A stretch of DNA of 64,000 nucleotides. It comes from Clostridiaceae bacterium AM27-36LB (GTDB taxonomy: Bacteria > Bacillota > Clostridia > Lachnospirales > Lachnospiraceae). Of this stretch, positions 49,079 through 58,503 are shown piece after piece. The DNA lies in NCBI GenBank assembly GCA_003480725.1, contig QUJQ01000011.1, positions 10,693 to 74,692 on the forward strand, in the 5' to 3' direction. The notes below the pieces were generated by a model. It was not told where the DNA came from. It did no database searches and saw only the letters and a list, made by a program, of their open reading frames with translations. The position numbers were made by a program, and so were the translations under genes. Position 1 is the first letter of the stretch. The number at the start of each line of letters is the position of its first letter.

Positions 49079-50083
49079 ATGTTAAATGGAAAGAAAGTGC
49101 TGTTCAGCGGCATGCAGGCAACAGGAAATCTGACTCTTGGCAATTATCTTGGAGCATTGAAAAACTGGGTGGGACTCTGTGACGAGTATGAGTGCTTCTA
49201 CAGTGTGGTGGATATGCATTCCATCACGGTCAGACAGGACCCGGCAACTCTTCGAAAACGTGCCCGGACACTGCTGATGATCTACATTGCGGCAGGTATT
49301 GACCCGGAGAAAAACTGCCTGTATTACCAGTCCCATGTATCCGGTCACGCAGAGCTGGCATGGATCCTGAATTGCTTTACCTATATGGGAGAGCTGAACC
49401 GTATGACGCAGTTTAAAGATAAGTCTGCAAAACATGCAGACAATATCAACGCAGGTCTCTTTACATATCCAGTACTGATGGCTGCTGATATTCTGTTGTA
49501 TCAGGCAGATGTGGTTCCGGTTGGTATTGATCAGATGCAGCATCTGGAGCTGACCAGAGATATTGCACAGCGTTTTAATGGTATCTATGGAGATGTATTT
49601 ACGATTCCGGAGGCATATATCGGTAAAGTAGGAGCCAAGATCATGAGCCTTCAGGATCCGAGCCGAAAGATGTCCAAGTCAGATGAGAATCCGAACGCAT
49701 CGATTTATCTGATGGATGATCCGGATACCATTATCCGTAAATGCAAACGAGCAGTGACTGATTCTGAAGGGCAGATCCTGTATCGGGAAGAACAGCCGGG
49801 CATCCGTAACCTGATCGATATTTACAGTGCATGTACGGGCAAGACTCCGGAAGAAGTTGTCAAAGAATTTGATGGAAAAGGTTATGGTGACTTCAAACTG
49901 GCAGTCGGTGAGTCTGTTGTCAGTGTTCTGAAACCATTACAGGACCGTTTCGCAGATCTGGAGAAGAACAAAGATTACATTGACCGGATCATCAAGGAAA
50001 ATGCGGAAAAGGCCGGATATGCAGCCAATAAGACACTGCGCAAAGTACAGAAAAAAGTAGGTTTCCCGGAGCGTATCCGCTGA
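49079..50083 (+). CDS. trpS: Tryptophanyl-tRNA synthetase
   Basis: 334 residues. The class I HIGH-like TGNLTLGNYLGAL and the KMSKS motif (SRKMSKSDENPN) are both intact, with PVGIDQMQHLELTRDIA typical of TrpS. It charges tRNA-Trp. GAAGGAGATATGAAATT precedes the ATG. No T-box leader is visible in the 46-base gap after mgtE. Confidence 0.96.
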   Translation: MLNGKKVLFSGMQATGNLTLGNYLGALKNWVGLCDEYECFYSVVDMHSITVRQDPATLRKRARTLLMIYIAAGIDPEKNCLYYQSHVSGHAELAWILNCFTYMGELNRMTQFKDKSAKHADNINAGLFTYPVLMAADILLYQADVVPVGIDQMQHLELTRDIAQRFNGIYGDVFTIPEAYIGKVGAKIMSLQDPSRKMSKSDENPNASIYLMDDPDTIIRKCKRAVTDSEGQILYREEQPGIRNLIDIYSACTGKTPEEVVKEFDGKGYGDFKLAVGESVVSVLKPLQDRFADLEKNKDYIDRIIKENAEKAGYAANKTLRKVQKKVGFPERIR

Positions 50084-50105
50084 TCATACGGAAGGAGAGA
50101 CAAAC

Positions 50106-50606
50106 ATGAAAAAAGAGATCAAACCAGAAGAGCTTACAAAGAATCCATTTCATATGATCGGGAAGGAATGGATGCTGGTAACTGCTGAAAAGGATGGAAA
50201 AGTCAATACCATGACGGTCTCCTGGGGCGGTGTTGGTATCATGTGGGGAAAACCGGTGGCTTATGTGTTCATCAGACCTCAGAGATATACCAAGGAATTT
50301 ATTGATGGGACAGATACGTTCTCCCTGTCTATTCTTGGTGAGGAGCACAGGAAGACATTGTCTTATCTTGGAACGGTATCAGGCCGGGATGAGGATAAGA
50401 TCAGTAAATCAGGTCTCCATGTAGAACATGAAGGTGTAACTCCGTATTTTGAGGAGGCAAACACAGTCATGGTATGTAGAAAGCTGTTTACACAGCCGCT
50501 GGATCCGGCGGGATTTATTGATAAAGAGTGTGATACAAAATGGTATCCGCAAAAGGATTATCACACCATGTATGTGGTGGAAATTGAGAAGGTACTTGTG
50601 GATTAA
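50106..50606 (+). CDS. Flavin reductase-like FMN-binding protein
   Basis: 166 residues. The flavin-reductase fold is suggested by WMLVTAEKDGKVNTMTVSWGG, GKPVAYVFIRPQRYTKEFID and FSLSILGEEHRKTLSYLGTVSGRDEDKI. It probably binds FMN and reduces an unknown acceptor. AAGGAGAGACAAAC precedes the ATG. Its stop overlaps the next start (TAATG), coupling it to the pseudouridine synthase gene. Confidence 0.88.
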   Translation: MKKEIKPEELTKNPFHMIGKEWMLVTAEKDGKVNTMTVSWGGVGIMWGKPVAYVFIRPQRYTKEFIDGTDTFSLSILGEEHRKTLSYLGTVSGRDEDKISKSGLHVEHEGVTPYFEEANTVMVCRKLFTQPLDPAGFIDKECDTKWYPQKDYHTMYVVEIEKVLVD

Positions 50607-51517
50607 TGGAACGTCATTTGACCTGGACGGTGGATAAGTCCCAGGAAGGAAAACGACTCATTGACTGGTTAAGAGAAAAGGGTTGTTCCAAGCAGGTTCT
50701 GTCTGTGATAAAGAATCATGAGGGCAGCCTTTTGAACAATGGAGAGAAACCTTATTTCAGAGATCCGCTGCAGGCAGGAGACGTGGTGGAACTGACATTG
50801 CCGCAAGAGCAGGATACCAGTACCATTGTGCCGGTTCGGCAGGAATTTTCTATTATATATGAAGATGAAGATCTGATGGTCATTAACAAGCCGGGCAATC
50901 TGCCGGTGCATCCGTCTGTTAATCATTTTGAAAATACTCTGGCTAATGGGGTGAGCTGGTTGTGCCGGCAGAGGAATGATTATTTTCCATTCCGATGTGT
51001 AAATCGGCTGGATGGCGGAACCACAGGACTTTTAATTCTTGCAAAAAATGTGTACAGTTCGGCGATCCTCTATGAGCAGATGAAGGAGCGGAAGATCCAC
51101 CGTACCTATCTGGCAATAGTGTCAGGAAAACTGACAGAGAGTGGAACCATTGATCTGCCCATCGGGCGAAAATCCGAATCCGTCATTGAGCGCTGCGTTG
51201 ACAAAACACACGGAGAACGGGCAGTGACCCATTACGAAGTGCTGGAAGCAAGAACGGATCAGACACTGGTAAAATGTCAGCTGGAGACAGGCAGAACCCA
51301 TCAGATCCGAGTGCATATGCAAGCAATTGGACATCCGCTGGTTGGGGATTTTTTGTATAACCCGCATGCGCTTCGGGAAGAAAGACCATTGCTCCATTCC
51401 TGGAGACTTGCATTTACTCATCCGGTCAGTGGAGACGAGGTTTACTTTACAGCACCGGTGCCTGCAGATATGCAGGGCTGGAAGCGGTTCCAGCCAGATA
51501 AGATGAAAGTTACTTAA
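50606..51517 (+). CDS. RluA-family RNA pseudouridine synthase
   Basis: 303 residues. An N-terminal S4-like domain (about 12-75) is followed by the RluA catalytic domain with the active-site Asp in VNRLDGGTTGLLILAKN. The typical INKPGNLPVHPS and GRTHQIRVHMQAIGHPLVGD motifs are present. It converts specific uridines in rRNA or tRNA to pseudouridine; the target site cannot be told. Its last 4 bases overlap queH, which is on the other strand. Confidence 0.93.
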   Translation: MERHLTWTVDKSQEGKRLIDWLREKGCSKQVLSVIKNHEGSLLNNGEKPYFRDPLQAGDVVELTLPQEQDTSTIVPVRQEFSIIYEDEDLMVINKPGNLPVHPSVNHFENTLANGVSWLCRQRNDYFPFRCVNRLDGGTTGLLILAKNVYSSAILYEQMKERKIHRTYLAIVSGKLTESGTIDLPIGRKSESVIERCVDKTHGERAVTHYEVLEARTDQTLVKCQLETGRTHQIRVHMQAIGHPLVGDFLYNPHALREERPLLHSWRLAFTHPVSGDEVYFTAPVPADMQGWKRFQPDKMKVT

Positions 51518-52152
51518 ACGGATGCTTCCGGGTGACGTTCCCGATAGGAGAAGATGCATCCGCAATAGTCCTGACGGTACAGATCGTACTCTTTGGACAA
51601 TTCTGTGGAACGTTTGTAGCCGTTACGTTTTTTAAAATCATTGGGAAGCCAGCGAACACCGTACTGTTCTGCTAATTCTTCCCCGATTTCATTGAGTTTT
51701 TCCGCATTCTTCAGCGGACTGATCGACAGGGTTGTGGCAACATAGTCACAGCCCTTTTCTTTTGCCGTGCGGACTGCTTCTGTAAGTCTGAGGCGGTAGC
51801 AGGCAAAGCACCGTTTGCCGCCCTCTGGGATCTCTTCCATTCCTTTTGCACAGTGATAAAAATCGGCTGGAATATAATCACCCTCCAGAAAATCCACTGG
51901 ATAACGGGTGGGAAGTTCCCGGATCAGTCGCATCTGTTCCTGTACCCGGTTGTGATATTCACTCTCCGGATAAATATTAGGATTGTAATAAAGAACTGTG
52001 ATCCTGAAATACCTGGACAGGTATTCCAGTACATAACTGCTGCAAGGGGCGCAGCAGCTATGGAGCAGCAATGTAGGCGCGGTTTCTTCTTTATCTGTAC
52101 AGAGCTGATCAAGCACCTGGTCCAGCTCCTTTTGGTAATTACGTTTATTCAT
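51514..52152 (-). CDS. queH: Epoxyqueuosine reductase QueH
   Basis: 212 residues. The conserved cysteines are in place: LLHSCCAPCSSYVLEYL, GKRCFACYRLRL and YCGCIFSYRERHPE. QueH uses these for a 4Fe-4S and an iron site to reduce epoxyqueuosine in tRNA to queuosine, replacing QueG. It is a single gene on the minus strand; other queuosine genes are not in the window. Confidence 0.94.
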   Translation of the reverse strand: MNKRNYQKELDQVLDQLCTDKEETAPTLLLHSCCAPCSSYVLEYLSRYFRITVLYYNPNIYPESEYHNRVQEQMRLIRELPTRYPVDFLEGDYIPADFYHCAKGMEEIPEGGKRCFACYRLRLTEAVRTAKEKGCDYVATTLSISPLKNAEKLNEIGEELAEQYGVRWLPNDFKKRNGYKRSTELSKEYDLYRQDYCGCIFSYRERHPEASV

Positions 52153-52277
52153 AAAATAGTGATTCCTTTAAGATACAGTTTCCATGGTTCATGACGATTG
52201 TAGCATAAGTGATGAATTACTACAATATATAAGTGTAGCTAATAAAAATTCAGTAGAAAAAATAGACAGTAGCAGGA

Positions 52278-52306
52278 TTGACCAGGAAAGTGGAAATCCG
52301 TAAAAT
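52278..52306 (+). promoter_or_regulatory. Promoter of the permease/SDMH operon
   Basis: TTGACC (52278-52283) and TAAAAT (52301-52306) with 17 bases between. It lies 50 bases before the permease start. No purine-riboswitch core was found in the 203 bases between queH and the permease. Confidence 0.65.
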
Positions 52307-52355
52307 ATTAGTCGGTTTGATTATCAATATACAAAAGTTTTGGAGGCTTTGTTTT

Positions 52356-53801
52356 ATGAAAAAAAATTCAACTCCTTATGAATTTGAGGGAAGAATCCCG
52401 TTTACGCAGGCGATTCCGCTGGGATTGCAGCATGTAATGGCGATGTTTATCGGAAATCTGACTCCGCTGATCATCGTGATGGGACTTTGCGGACTGACAG
52501 CAGATGCCGGTTATGGAGCACTTCGCACAGCACTTTTACAGAATGCTATGATCATGGCAGGTATTGTGACACTGGTTCAGATGTTTTCCATTGGACCGGT
52601 AGGAGGTAAAGTGCCGATCGTTATGGGAACATCGTCTGGTTTCCTTGGCGTCCTGAATAATACGGTTGCTGCCTGCGGCGGTGGTATCCTTGCTTACAGT
52701 GCAATCATGGGAGCCTGTATTGTAGGCGGTATTTTTGAAGGTGTTCTCGGAATGTTCCTGAAACCGCTTCGTAGATTTTTTCCGGCTATTGTGACCGGTT
52801 CGGTGGTAATTGCTATCGGCCTTTCTCTTCTGGGAGTGGGAATCAACTATTTCTGTGGCGGAAGCGGTAAAGCAGATTATGGCTCTTTGCCGAATCTGTT
52901 CCTTGGATTCGTTGTTCTGATCGTGATTATTTTACTGAAGCATTTTGCTCCACAGGACAGTGTACTTTCTTCCGCAGCTATTTTGTTTGGTATTCTGGCA
53001 GGCTATGTGGTGGCTGTGATCATGACGCTGGTTCTTCCTACAGTAGGAATCAATGCAGATGGAGCAGAATATACCTATTCCTGGGTCGTTAATTTTGAAC
53101 AGATCAAAAATGCAGCATGGATCGCTGTCCCAAGTTTTATCGGATTCGGCGCACTGGCTGATATGAAGATTGTATTCCAGGCAAATGCGATCATTCCAAT
53201 CGGAATTATGTTCATTGTCACTGCAATTGAGACGGTTGGTGATATCTCGGCCTGTATCGAAGGCGGTATGAATCGGGAAGCAACAGATTCTGAACTGTCC
53301 GGCGGCGTGATCTGTGATGGACTTGGTTCTTCCTTTGCAGCACTGTTTGGTGTGCTGCCGAACACTTCCTTTTCACAGAATGTAGGCCTGGTATCCATGA
53401 CGAAGGTAGTGAACCGGTTTGCAATCTCTATGGGTGCGATCTTCCTGATACTCTGTGGATTCTGTCCGAAGATCGGTGCGGTCATGTCTGTGATGCCACA
53501 GTCCGTGCTGGGTGGTGCGGCAGTCATGATGTTTGCATCAATCCTGATCTCTGGTATTCAGCTGATCACGAAAGAGCCAATTGGAAGTCGTGAGATCACG
53601 ATCATCTCTGTGGCTATCGGACTTGGATACGGACTTGGAGCAACCAATGGAGCAACTGCTCAGCTGCCGTATTATATACAGCTGATCTTTGGCGGATCCG
53701 GAATCGTACCGTGTTCTCTGGCAGCAATCCTTCTGAATATAATTTTGCCGAAGGGATCGAGTCCGGTTCGTAAAATGTGGGATATTGAAGATGAAAAATA
53801 A
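52356..53801 (+). CDS. NCS2-family nucleobase (xanthine/uracil-type) permease
   Basis: 481 residues with about 14 membrane helices. Family motifs include QAIPLGLQHVMAMFIGNLTPL, GSVVIAIGLSLLGVGINY and ETVGDISACIEGGMNREATDSELSGG. The region GVLPNTSFSQNVGLVSMTKV carries the NCS2 signature typical of the purine (UacT/PbuX) branch. It brings a purine or related base into the cell by cation symport. ATG 52356 has GGAGG upstream; a longer frame starts at the promoter. It is the first gene of the hydroxylase run, so the substrate is likely xanthine, urate or similar. Confidence 0.9.
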   Translation: MKKNSTPYEFEGRIPFTQAIPLGLQHVMAMFIGNLTPLIIVMGLCGLTADAGYGALRTALLQNAMIMAGIVTLVQMFSIGPVGGKVPIVMGTSSGFLGVLNNTVAACGGGILAYSAIMGACIVGGIFEGVLGMFLKPLRRFFPAIVTGSVVIAIGLSLLGVGINYFCGGSGKADYGSLPNLFLGFVVLIVIILLKHFAPQDSVLSSAAILFGILAGYVVAVIMTLVLPTVGINADGAEYTYSWVVNFEQIKNAAWIAVPSFIGFGALADMKIVFQANAIIPIGIMFIVTAIETVGDISACIEGGMNREATDSELSGGVICDGLGSSFAALFGVLPNTSFSQNVGLVSMTKVVNRFAISMGAIFLILCGFCPKIGAVMSVMPQSVLGGAAVMMFASILISGIQLITKEPIGSREITIISVAIGLGYGLGATNGATAQLPYYIQLIFGGSGIVPCSLAAILLNIILPKGSSPVRKMWDIEDEK

Positions 53802-54405
53802 AATCATTGCAGTCATTGGAGCGGGTGGCAAGACCACCCTGATCCATCGACTGGCAGAAGAATATCGCAGGAAGGGCGCGTCTGTGCTGGTGAGTACCAC
53901 TACTCATATGCTGGTGGAACCGGATACAGATCTCTCCTGCGATTCTTTTGCTATCATGGAAAATATAAAAAAGACCGGATACTGTATGGCAGGAGCTGTC
54001 TGCCCGGAAAATTCTACAAAAATGCAATCATTGCCGGAACAGATGCTTCATGACTTGATGAAGCAGGTGGATTATGCTTTAATAGAAGCAGATGGAGCGA
54101 AACATTATGCGCTGAAGTATCCGTTGGAACAGGAACCGGTGATTCCTGAGGGAACGACCGATGTGATTCTGGTGCTTGGATCATGGGATCTGGGAAAGCC
54201 ATGTAAGGATGTGGTCTTTCGGTTTGAACATATGACATCTGCACTTGGAATCTCCGGAGATATGAAAGCAGATAAACAGATGCTTCAGTGGATTTGGCAG
54301 GCATATGAGGAAAAGCTGAAGAACATGGATTACCAGGGGCATTTTCATGTTCTGCTGTCTGAGAAGACAGATCAGGGACTTGTGTTTCACACACTGGAGG
54401 AATGA
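53791..54405 (+). CDS. yqeC: Selenium-dependent hydroxylase accessory protein YqeC
   Basis: 204 residues. A P-loop NTPase opens with IIAVIGAGGKTTLIHRLAEE, followed by VLVSTTTHM and DYALIEADGAKHYALKYP. YqeC proteins occur almost only beside SDMH genes and are thought to act in selenium insertion. The ATG overlaps the end of the permease gene by 11 bases; a TTG two codons earlier is rejected. Confidence 0.9.
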   Translation: MKNKIIAVIGAGGKTTLIHRLAEEYRRKGASVLVSTTTHMLVEPDTDLSCDSFAIMENIKKTGYCMAGAVCPENSTKMQSLPEQMLHDLMKQVDYALIEADGAKHYALKYPLEQEPVIPEGTTDVILVLGSWDLGKPCKDVVFRFEHMTSALGISGDMKADKQMLQWIWQAYEEKLKNMDYQGHFHVLLSEKTDQGLVFHTLEE

Positions 54406-54415
54406 AAGAGGCTAT

Positions 54416-55258
54416 ATGAATAAAGAGATACTTATTATCTGCCGTGGCGGAGGAGATCTGGCGACTGGAATCGTACATCGTCTATTTCGGGCGGGGTATC
54501 AGGTGCTGATCCTGGAGACAGCAGAACCGGCAGCGATCCGGCGACAGGTCTCTTTTTGCGAAGCTGTCTATGAGGGAACGGCAACCGTGGAAGGAGTCAC
54601 TGCTGAGAGAATCTACACAGCCAAAAAGCAGGCGGTGGAAGAAGTGCTTCAAAGAGGACGTATACCGCTTCTGGTGGATCCGGATGGACGATCAATAGAA
54701 GTCTTAAAGCCGGATGTCGTGGTGGATGCGATCATTGCCAAGAAGAATCTGGGGACATATAAAGAGATGGCACCGCTGGTCATTGGGATCGGACCTGGAT
54801 TTGTGGCTGGAAAAGATGTGCATCTGGTGGTGGAATCCATGCGTGGACATAATCTGGCACGGATTCTGGAGACTGGATCTGCGCTTGCAAATACTGGGAT
54901 TCCCGGTAATATTGGAGGCTACACAAAAGAGAGGGTTATCCATGCAGCGGCAGAAGGATATATGAAGAATATTCATCAGATCGGGGATGTGGTACAAAAA
55001 GGGGAAGAGATTGCAAGAATCTATGAACAGATGTCTACGGATGGCATATTTTCTGGAAAATTTGTATCGGTAGAGGCGACAATTCCGGGAGTGCTCCGGG
55101 GACTGATCCGTGAGGGATATCATTTTCAGAAAGGATTTAAGATCGCAGACATTGATCCAAGAGAAAGCGAGCTTGCCAATTGTTTTACAATTTCGGATAA
55201 AGCCAGCAGTATCGGCGGAAGTGTGCTGGAAGCGGTCTGCAGATATGTAAATGGATAA
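54416..55258 (+). CDS. yqeB: Selenium-dependent Mo hydroxylase system protein YqeB
   Basis: 280 residues. The N-terminal Rossmann-like ICRGGGDLATGIVHRLFRAGYQVL is followed by the family motifs LVIGIGPGFVAGKDVHLVVE and the end GSVLEAVCRYVNG. This is the EF2563 family, a genome-context marker of SDMH with no fixed biochemical activity. ATG 54416 has AAAGAGG upstream. It overlaps xdhC by 8 bases. Confidence 0.92.
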   Translation: MNKEILIICRGGGDLATGIVHRLFRAGYQVLILETAEPAAIRRQVSFCEAVYEGTATVEGVTAERIYTAKKQAVEEVLQRGRIPLLVDPDGRSIEVLKPDVVVDAIIAKKNLGTYKEMAPLVIGIGPGFVAGKDVHLVVESMRGHNLARILETGSALANTGIPGNIGGYTKERVIHAAAEGYMKNIHQIGDVVQKGEEIARIYEQMSTDGIFSGKFVSVEATIPGVLRGLIREGYHFQKGFKIADIDPRESELANCFTISDKASSIGGSVLEAVCRYVNG

Positions 55259-56291
55259 GATGGAACAGATATATGCCTGCGTAAGAGACCGGGACCGGTC
55301 TAAGAATGCGTTGCTTGCCACGGTGACAGAGGGAGCAGCTGCAGGTGAAAAAGCATATGTGGAAGATGGTAGGATCCAGATACAGAAAGGAACTTTTTTT
55401 ACAGAGGAAAATGAAAAAAACCTGCAAGGAAAAGGTCTCATGAAGATCAATGGTCAGGAAGTATTTCTTCAGCCACTGGGTAATCCGTCAAAGCTTATTA
55501 TCTGCGGAGGCGGACATGTATCACAGGCATTGGTTAAGATGGCTGGACTTCTGGGTTTTGAGATCACAGTATTGGAAGATCGGCCACTGTTTGCAGAGAC
55601 TGCCCGAAGAGAGGGCGCGGATCAGGTATTTTGTGGAGATTACAGAGAGCTGTTGCAGCAGATCCCGGACAGCAGTGACAATTATTTTGTCTGCATGACC
55701 AGAGGTCATCGGTTTGACAGAGACTGTCTGCTGGAGATCCTGAAAAAGCCGCATGCTTATGTGGGCATGATGGGTTCCAGAAAACGGTCGTTTCTGATGA
55801 AAAAGGATATGGTGCAGGAAGGTTTTTCAGAAGAACTGGCAGAATCGCTTCATGCACCCATCGGATTGTCCATCGGAGCACAGACTCCGGCAGAGATTGC
55901 ATTGTCTGTGATCAGTGAAATCGTAAAGGTGAGAAGTGAACAGTCGAAGGAGACTGCACTGGATGAGCAGGTGCTGGAGATATTAAGCCGACCGCCGGAG
56001 CCGGGAGAACAGAGAATTCTATGTACGATCATAGAAAAACATGGAAGCGCACCTCGAAGCGCAGGTACGCAGATGGTGGTGACTTCCATGAATCAGATTA
56101 CAGGAACCATCGGCGGAGGCTGTACGGAAGCTGAAGTGATCACGGCCTGCAGAGAACATTTTTATAAGCTGCGGGAACAGATTCCTCATCCGACTTGTGA
56201 AAAGAGGCAGATACGGATGAGCACAGACAATGCGGAAGAGGAAGGCATGGTCTGCGGCGGAACCATCGTTGTATTATTGGAAGAAATATAG
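55251..56291 (+). CDS. XdhC-family hydroxylase maturation factor
   Basis: 346 residues in an unusual order. An N-terminal region of about 80 residues looks like the second half of an XdhC_CoxI domain (KAYVEDGRIQIQ, then GQEVFLQPLG). Next is the XdhC Rossmann domain (LIICGGGHVSQALVKMAG, CMTRGHRFDRD, PHAYVGMMGSRKRS, HAPIGLSIGAQTPAEIALS). A full CoxI domain comes last (CTIIEKHGSAPRSAGTQM, GTIGGGCTEAEV, DNAEEEGMVCGGT). XdhC proteins carry and sulfurate the Mo cofactor before insertion. Here a selenated form is likely by context. Confidence 0.88.
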   Translation: MDKMEQIYACVRDRDRSKNALLATVTEGAAAGEKAYVEDGRIQIQKGTFFTEENEKNLQGKGLMKINGQEVFLQPLGNPSKLIICGGGHVSQALVKMAGLLGFEITVLEDRPLFAETARREGADQVFCGDYRELLQQIPDSSDNYFVCMTRGHRFDRDCLLEILKKPHAYVGMMGSRKRSFLMKKDMVQEGFSEELAESLHAPIGLSIGAQTPAEIALSVISEIVKVRSEQSKETALDEQVLEILSRPPEPGEQRILCTIIEKHGSAPRSAGTQMVVTSMNQITGTIGGGCTEAEVITACREHFYKLREQIPHPTCEKRQIRMSTDNAEEEGMVCGGTIVVLLEEI

Positions 56292-56305
56292 AACAGGGGA
56301 ACGAT

Positions 56306-57454
56306 ATGATTTATCTGGATAATGCAGCAACGACGATGCAGAAACCGGGAGCGGTCGCAGAGGCGGTTGTCGCTGCCATGGGCAGTATGGGCAACTCCGG
56401 CAGGGGAGCTGGAAGCGCAGCGCTTCAGGCATCAAGAATCATTTATGACGCGAGGGTGCATCTGACCAGGCTGTTTGGCGGAACAGATCCTTCCAGACTT
56501 ATTTTTACCGGAAATTCTACAGAAAGTCTCAATCTGTCGATTCATGGTCTGTTTGTTCCGGGAGACCATGTGATTACCACCGAACTGGAGCACAATTCTG
56601 TTCTGCGGCCTTTGTATGCGCAGCAGGAAGAAGGTGTTACACTGACTGTTGCAGCAAGCGGAAAGAACGGCACGGTGGATTTTTCGGAAATTGAAAAAGC
56701 GATCCGTCCGGAAACAAAAGCAATTGTCTGCACACATGCGTCTAATCTGACTGGAAATGTAACAGATCTGGAACAGATGGGAAAGCTTGCAAAAGCCTAT
56801 GGATTGCTGCTGGTGGTGGATGCATCACAGACGGCGGGAGTGCTGGACATAGATGTAGAGAAGATGCAGATAGATGTACTCTGTTTTACAGGACATAAGA
56901 GCCTGATGGGACCGCAGGGGACCGGAGGACTGTATGTAAGACAAGGCATTCCTGTTCAACCATGGAAAAGTGGTGGAACCGGTGTATACAGTTTTCTGAA
57001 AAAGCAGCCGGAAGAATATCCGGAACATCTGGAAGCAGGAACACTTAACGGACATGGAATCGCAGGACTTCTGGCAGCAGTACAGGAGATAGAGCGGATC
57101 GGACAGCGGCAGATCTATGAAAAAGAACACCGGTTGATGACGCTTTTTTATGAAGCAGTCAGACAGATTCCAGGAGTGAAAATCTATGGGGATTTTTCGG
57201 AAGAAAATGTTCGATGTCCTATTGTAGCACTGAACATTGGAGATGAGGATTCGTCCCAGATCAGTGACTGGCTGCAGGAAGAATATGGAATTATAACCAG
57301 AGCAGGAGCACACTGTGCACCGCTGATGCATGCATTTTTTCATACAGAAAAACAGGGGATGGTAAGATTCAGTTTTTCTTATTATAATACAAAAGAAGAG
57401 GTATCTGCGGCAGTTGAAGCGGTCCGCAGAATCGCAGAAGAAGTACAGATATAA
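56306..57454 (+). CDS. Cysteine desulfurase-like class V aminotransferase
   Basis: 382 residues. It opens MIYLDNAATTMQKP and has TTELEHNSVLRPL, VDASQTAGV and the PLP lysine near 198 in CFTGHKSLMGPQG. A catalytic-type Cys lies near 336 in GAHCAPLMH. It is of the SufS/CsdA branch. Between xdhC and selD it is well placed to give sulfur, or selenium from selenocysteine, to the Mo cofactor and to SelD. GAACAGGGGAACG precedes the ATG. Confidence 0.92.
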   Translation: MIYLDNAATTMQKPGAVAEAVVAAMGSMGNSGRGAGSAALQASRIIYDARVHLTRLFGGTDPSRLIFTGNSTESLNLSIHGLFVPGDHVITTELEHNSVLRPLYAQQEEGVTLTVAASGKNGTVDFSEIEKAIRPETKAIVCTHASNLTGNVTDLEQMGKLAKAYGLLLVVDASQTAGVLDIDVEKMQIDVLCFTGHKSLMGPQGTGGLYVRQGIPVQPWKSGGTGVYSFLKKQPEEYPEHLEAGTLNGHGIAGLLAAVQEIERIGQRQIYEKEHRLMTLFYEAVRQIPGVKIYGDFSEENVRCPIVALNIGDEDSSQISDWLQEEYGIITRAGAHCAPLMHAFFHTEKQGMVRFSFSYYNTKEEVSAAVEAVRRIAEEVQI

Positions 57455-57463
57455 GGAGAGAGA

Positions 57464-58492
57464 ATGACAGAAGAAATCACATTTTGCAGAGGTGGTGGCT
57501 GTACTGCCAAGCTTGGACCGGATCTTTTGAGCCATGTGCTTTCGAAGATTCCAAAAGGAGAAAAAGACCCTGATCTTCTGATTGGATATGACAGCAAAGA
57601 TGATGCGGCGGTCTATCGAATCTCGGATGATACGGCAGTGGTACAGACACTGGATTTTTTTCCACCTATGCTGGATGATCCGTATTTGTTCGGACAGATT
57701 GCGGCAGCTAATGCACTCAGCGATATTTATGCCATGGGCGGTGTAGTAAAGACCGCGTTGAATATTGTCTGTTTTCCGGAAAAGATGGATCTTAATATTC
57801 TTGGAAAGATCCTGCAGGGTGGAGCAGAAAAAGTAATAGAAGCAGGAGGCATGCTGGCAGGAGGACACTCGATCATGGATGCGGATGTGAAATATGGACT
57901 TTCCGTGACAGGTGTGGTGCATCCGGACCATATTTATGGGAATAATCAAGGGCAGCCGTCAGATATGCTGATCCTGACAAAAAAATTAGGGGTTGGTCTG
58001 GTGTGCAATGCCAACCGGGTAAATCTGGCACCGGAAGGTGCCATGAAGGAAGCAATCGCTTCTATGACTCTTTTGAACAGAAAAGCAGCGGAAATCAGTC
58101 ATCATTATGAAATCCATGCCTGCACAGATGTGACAGGATTTGGCTTTCTGGGACATTTAAGTGAGATGATCAATGAACAGATATCGGCAGAGATTGATTC
58201 TATCTCGATTCCGGTGATCAGTGGAGCAATCCATTGTGCAGAAGAATTTCTTCTGACAGCTGCAGCGCAACGCAATCGGAACCATGTGAAGGAACGGGTG
58301 GAATTTGCTTCGAAGATACCATTTTCGATGGAAGAGTTGTTATTTGATCCGCAGACCTCCGGGGGACTGCTGTTTGCAGTGAGAGGAGATCAGGCGGGAG
58401 AATTCTTGAAGGAATTAAAAGAAGCAGGACTTCCGGCAGTTATTGTGGGAAGACTGACATCAAAAAAAGAAAAAGATATTTATGTGAAATAG
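57464..58492 (+). CDS. selD: Selenide, water dikinase (selenophosphate synthetase)
   Basis: 342 residues. The glycine-rich N-terminus with the catalytic pair is [10 protein letters not shown] (Cys13 and Lys16). [23 protein letters not shown] and GPYLFG-like [22 protein letters not shown] follow, then [13 protein letters not shown] and [12 protein letters not shown]. It has Cys rather than selenocysteine at the active site. It makes selenophosphate from selenide and ATP. No selA, selB or selC is seen here, so its nearby use is the hydroxylase. GGAGAGAGA precedes the ATG. Confidence 0.96.
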   Translation: MTEEITFCRGGGCTAKLGPDLLSHVLSKIPKGEKDPDLLIGYDSKDDAAVYRISDDTAVVQTLDFFPPMLDDPYLFGQIAAANALSDIYAMGGVVKTALNIVCFPEKMDLNILGKILQGGAEKVIEAGGMLAGGHSIMDADVKYGLSVTGVVHPDHIYGNNQGQPSDMLILTKKLGVGLVCNANRVNLAPEGAMKEAIASMTLLNRKAAEISHHYEIHACTDVTGFGFLGHLSEMINEQISAEIDSISIPVISGAIHCAEEFLLTAAAQRNRNHVKERVEFASKIPFSMEELLFDPQTSGGLLFAVRGDQAGEFLKELKEAGLPAVIVGRLTSKKEKDIYVK

Positions 58493-58503
58493 GAGGGTAT
58501 AAG

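Noticed and set aside
52153..52355. Purine riboswitch upstream of the nucleobase permease
   Set aside because: The conserved loop sequences of the purine aptamer are not found; only a promoter and ribosome site are visible.
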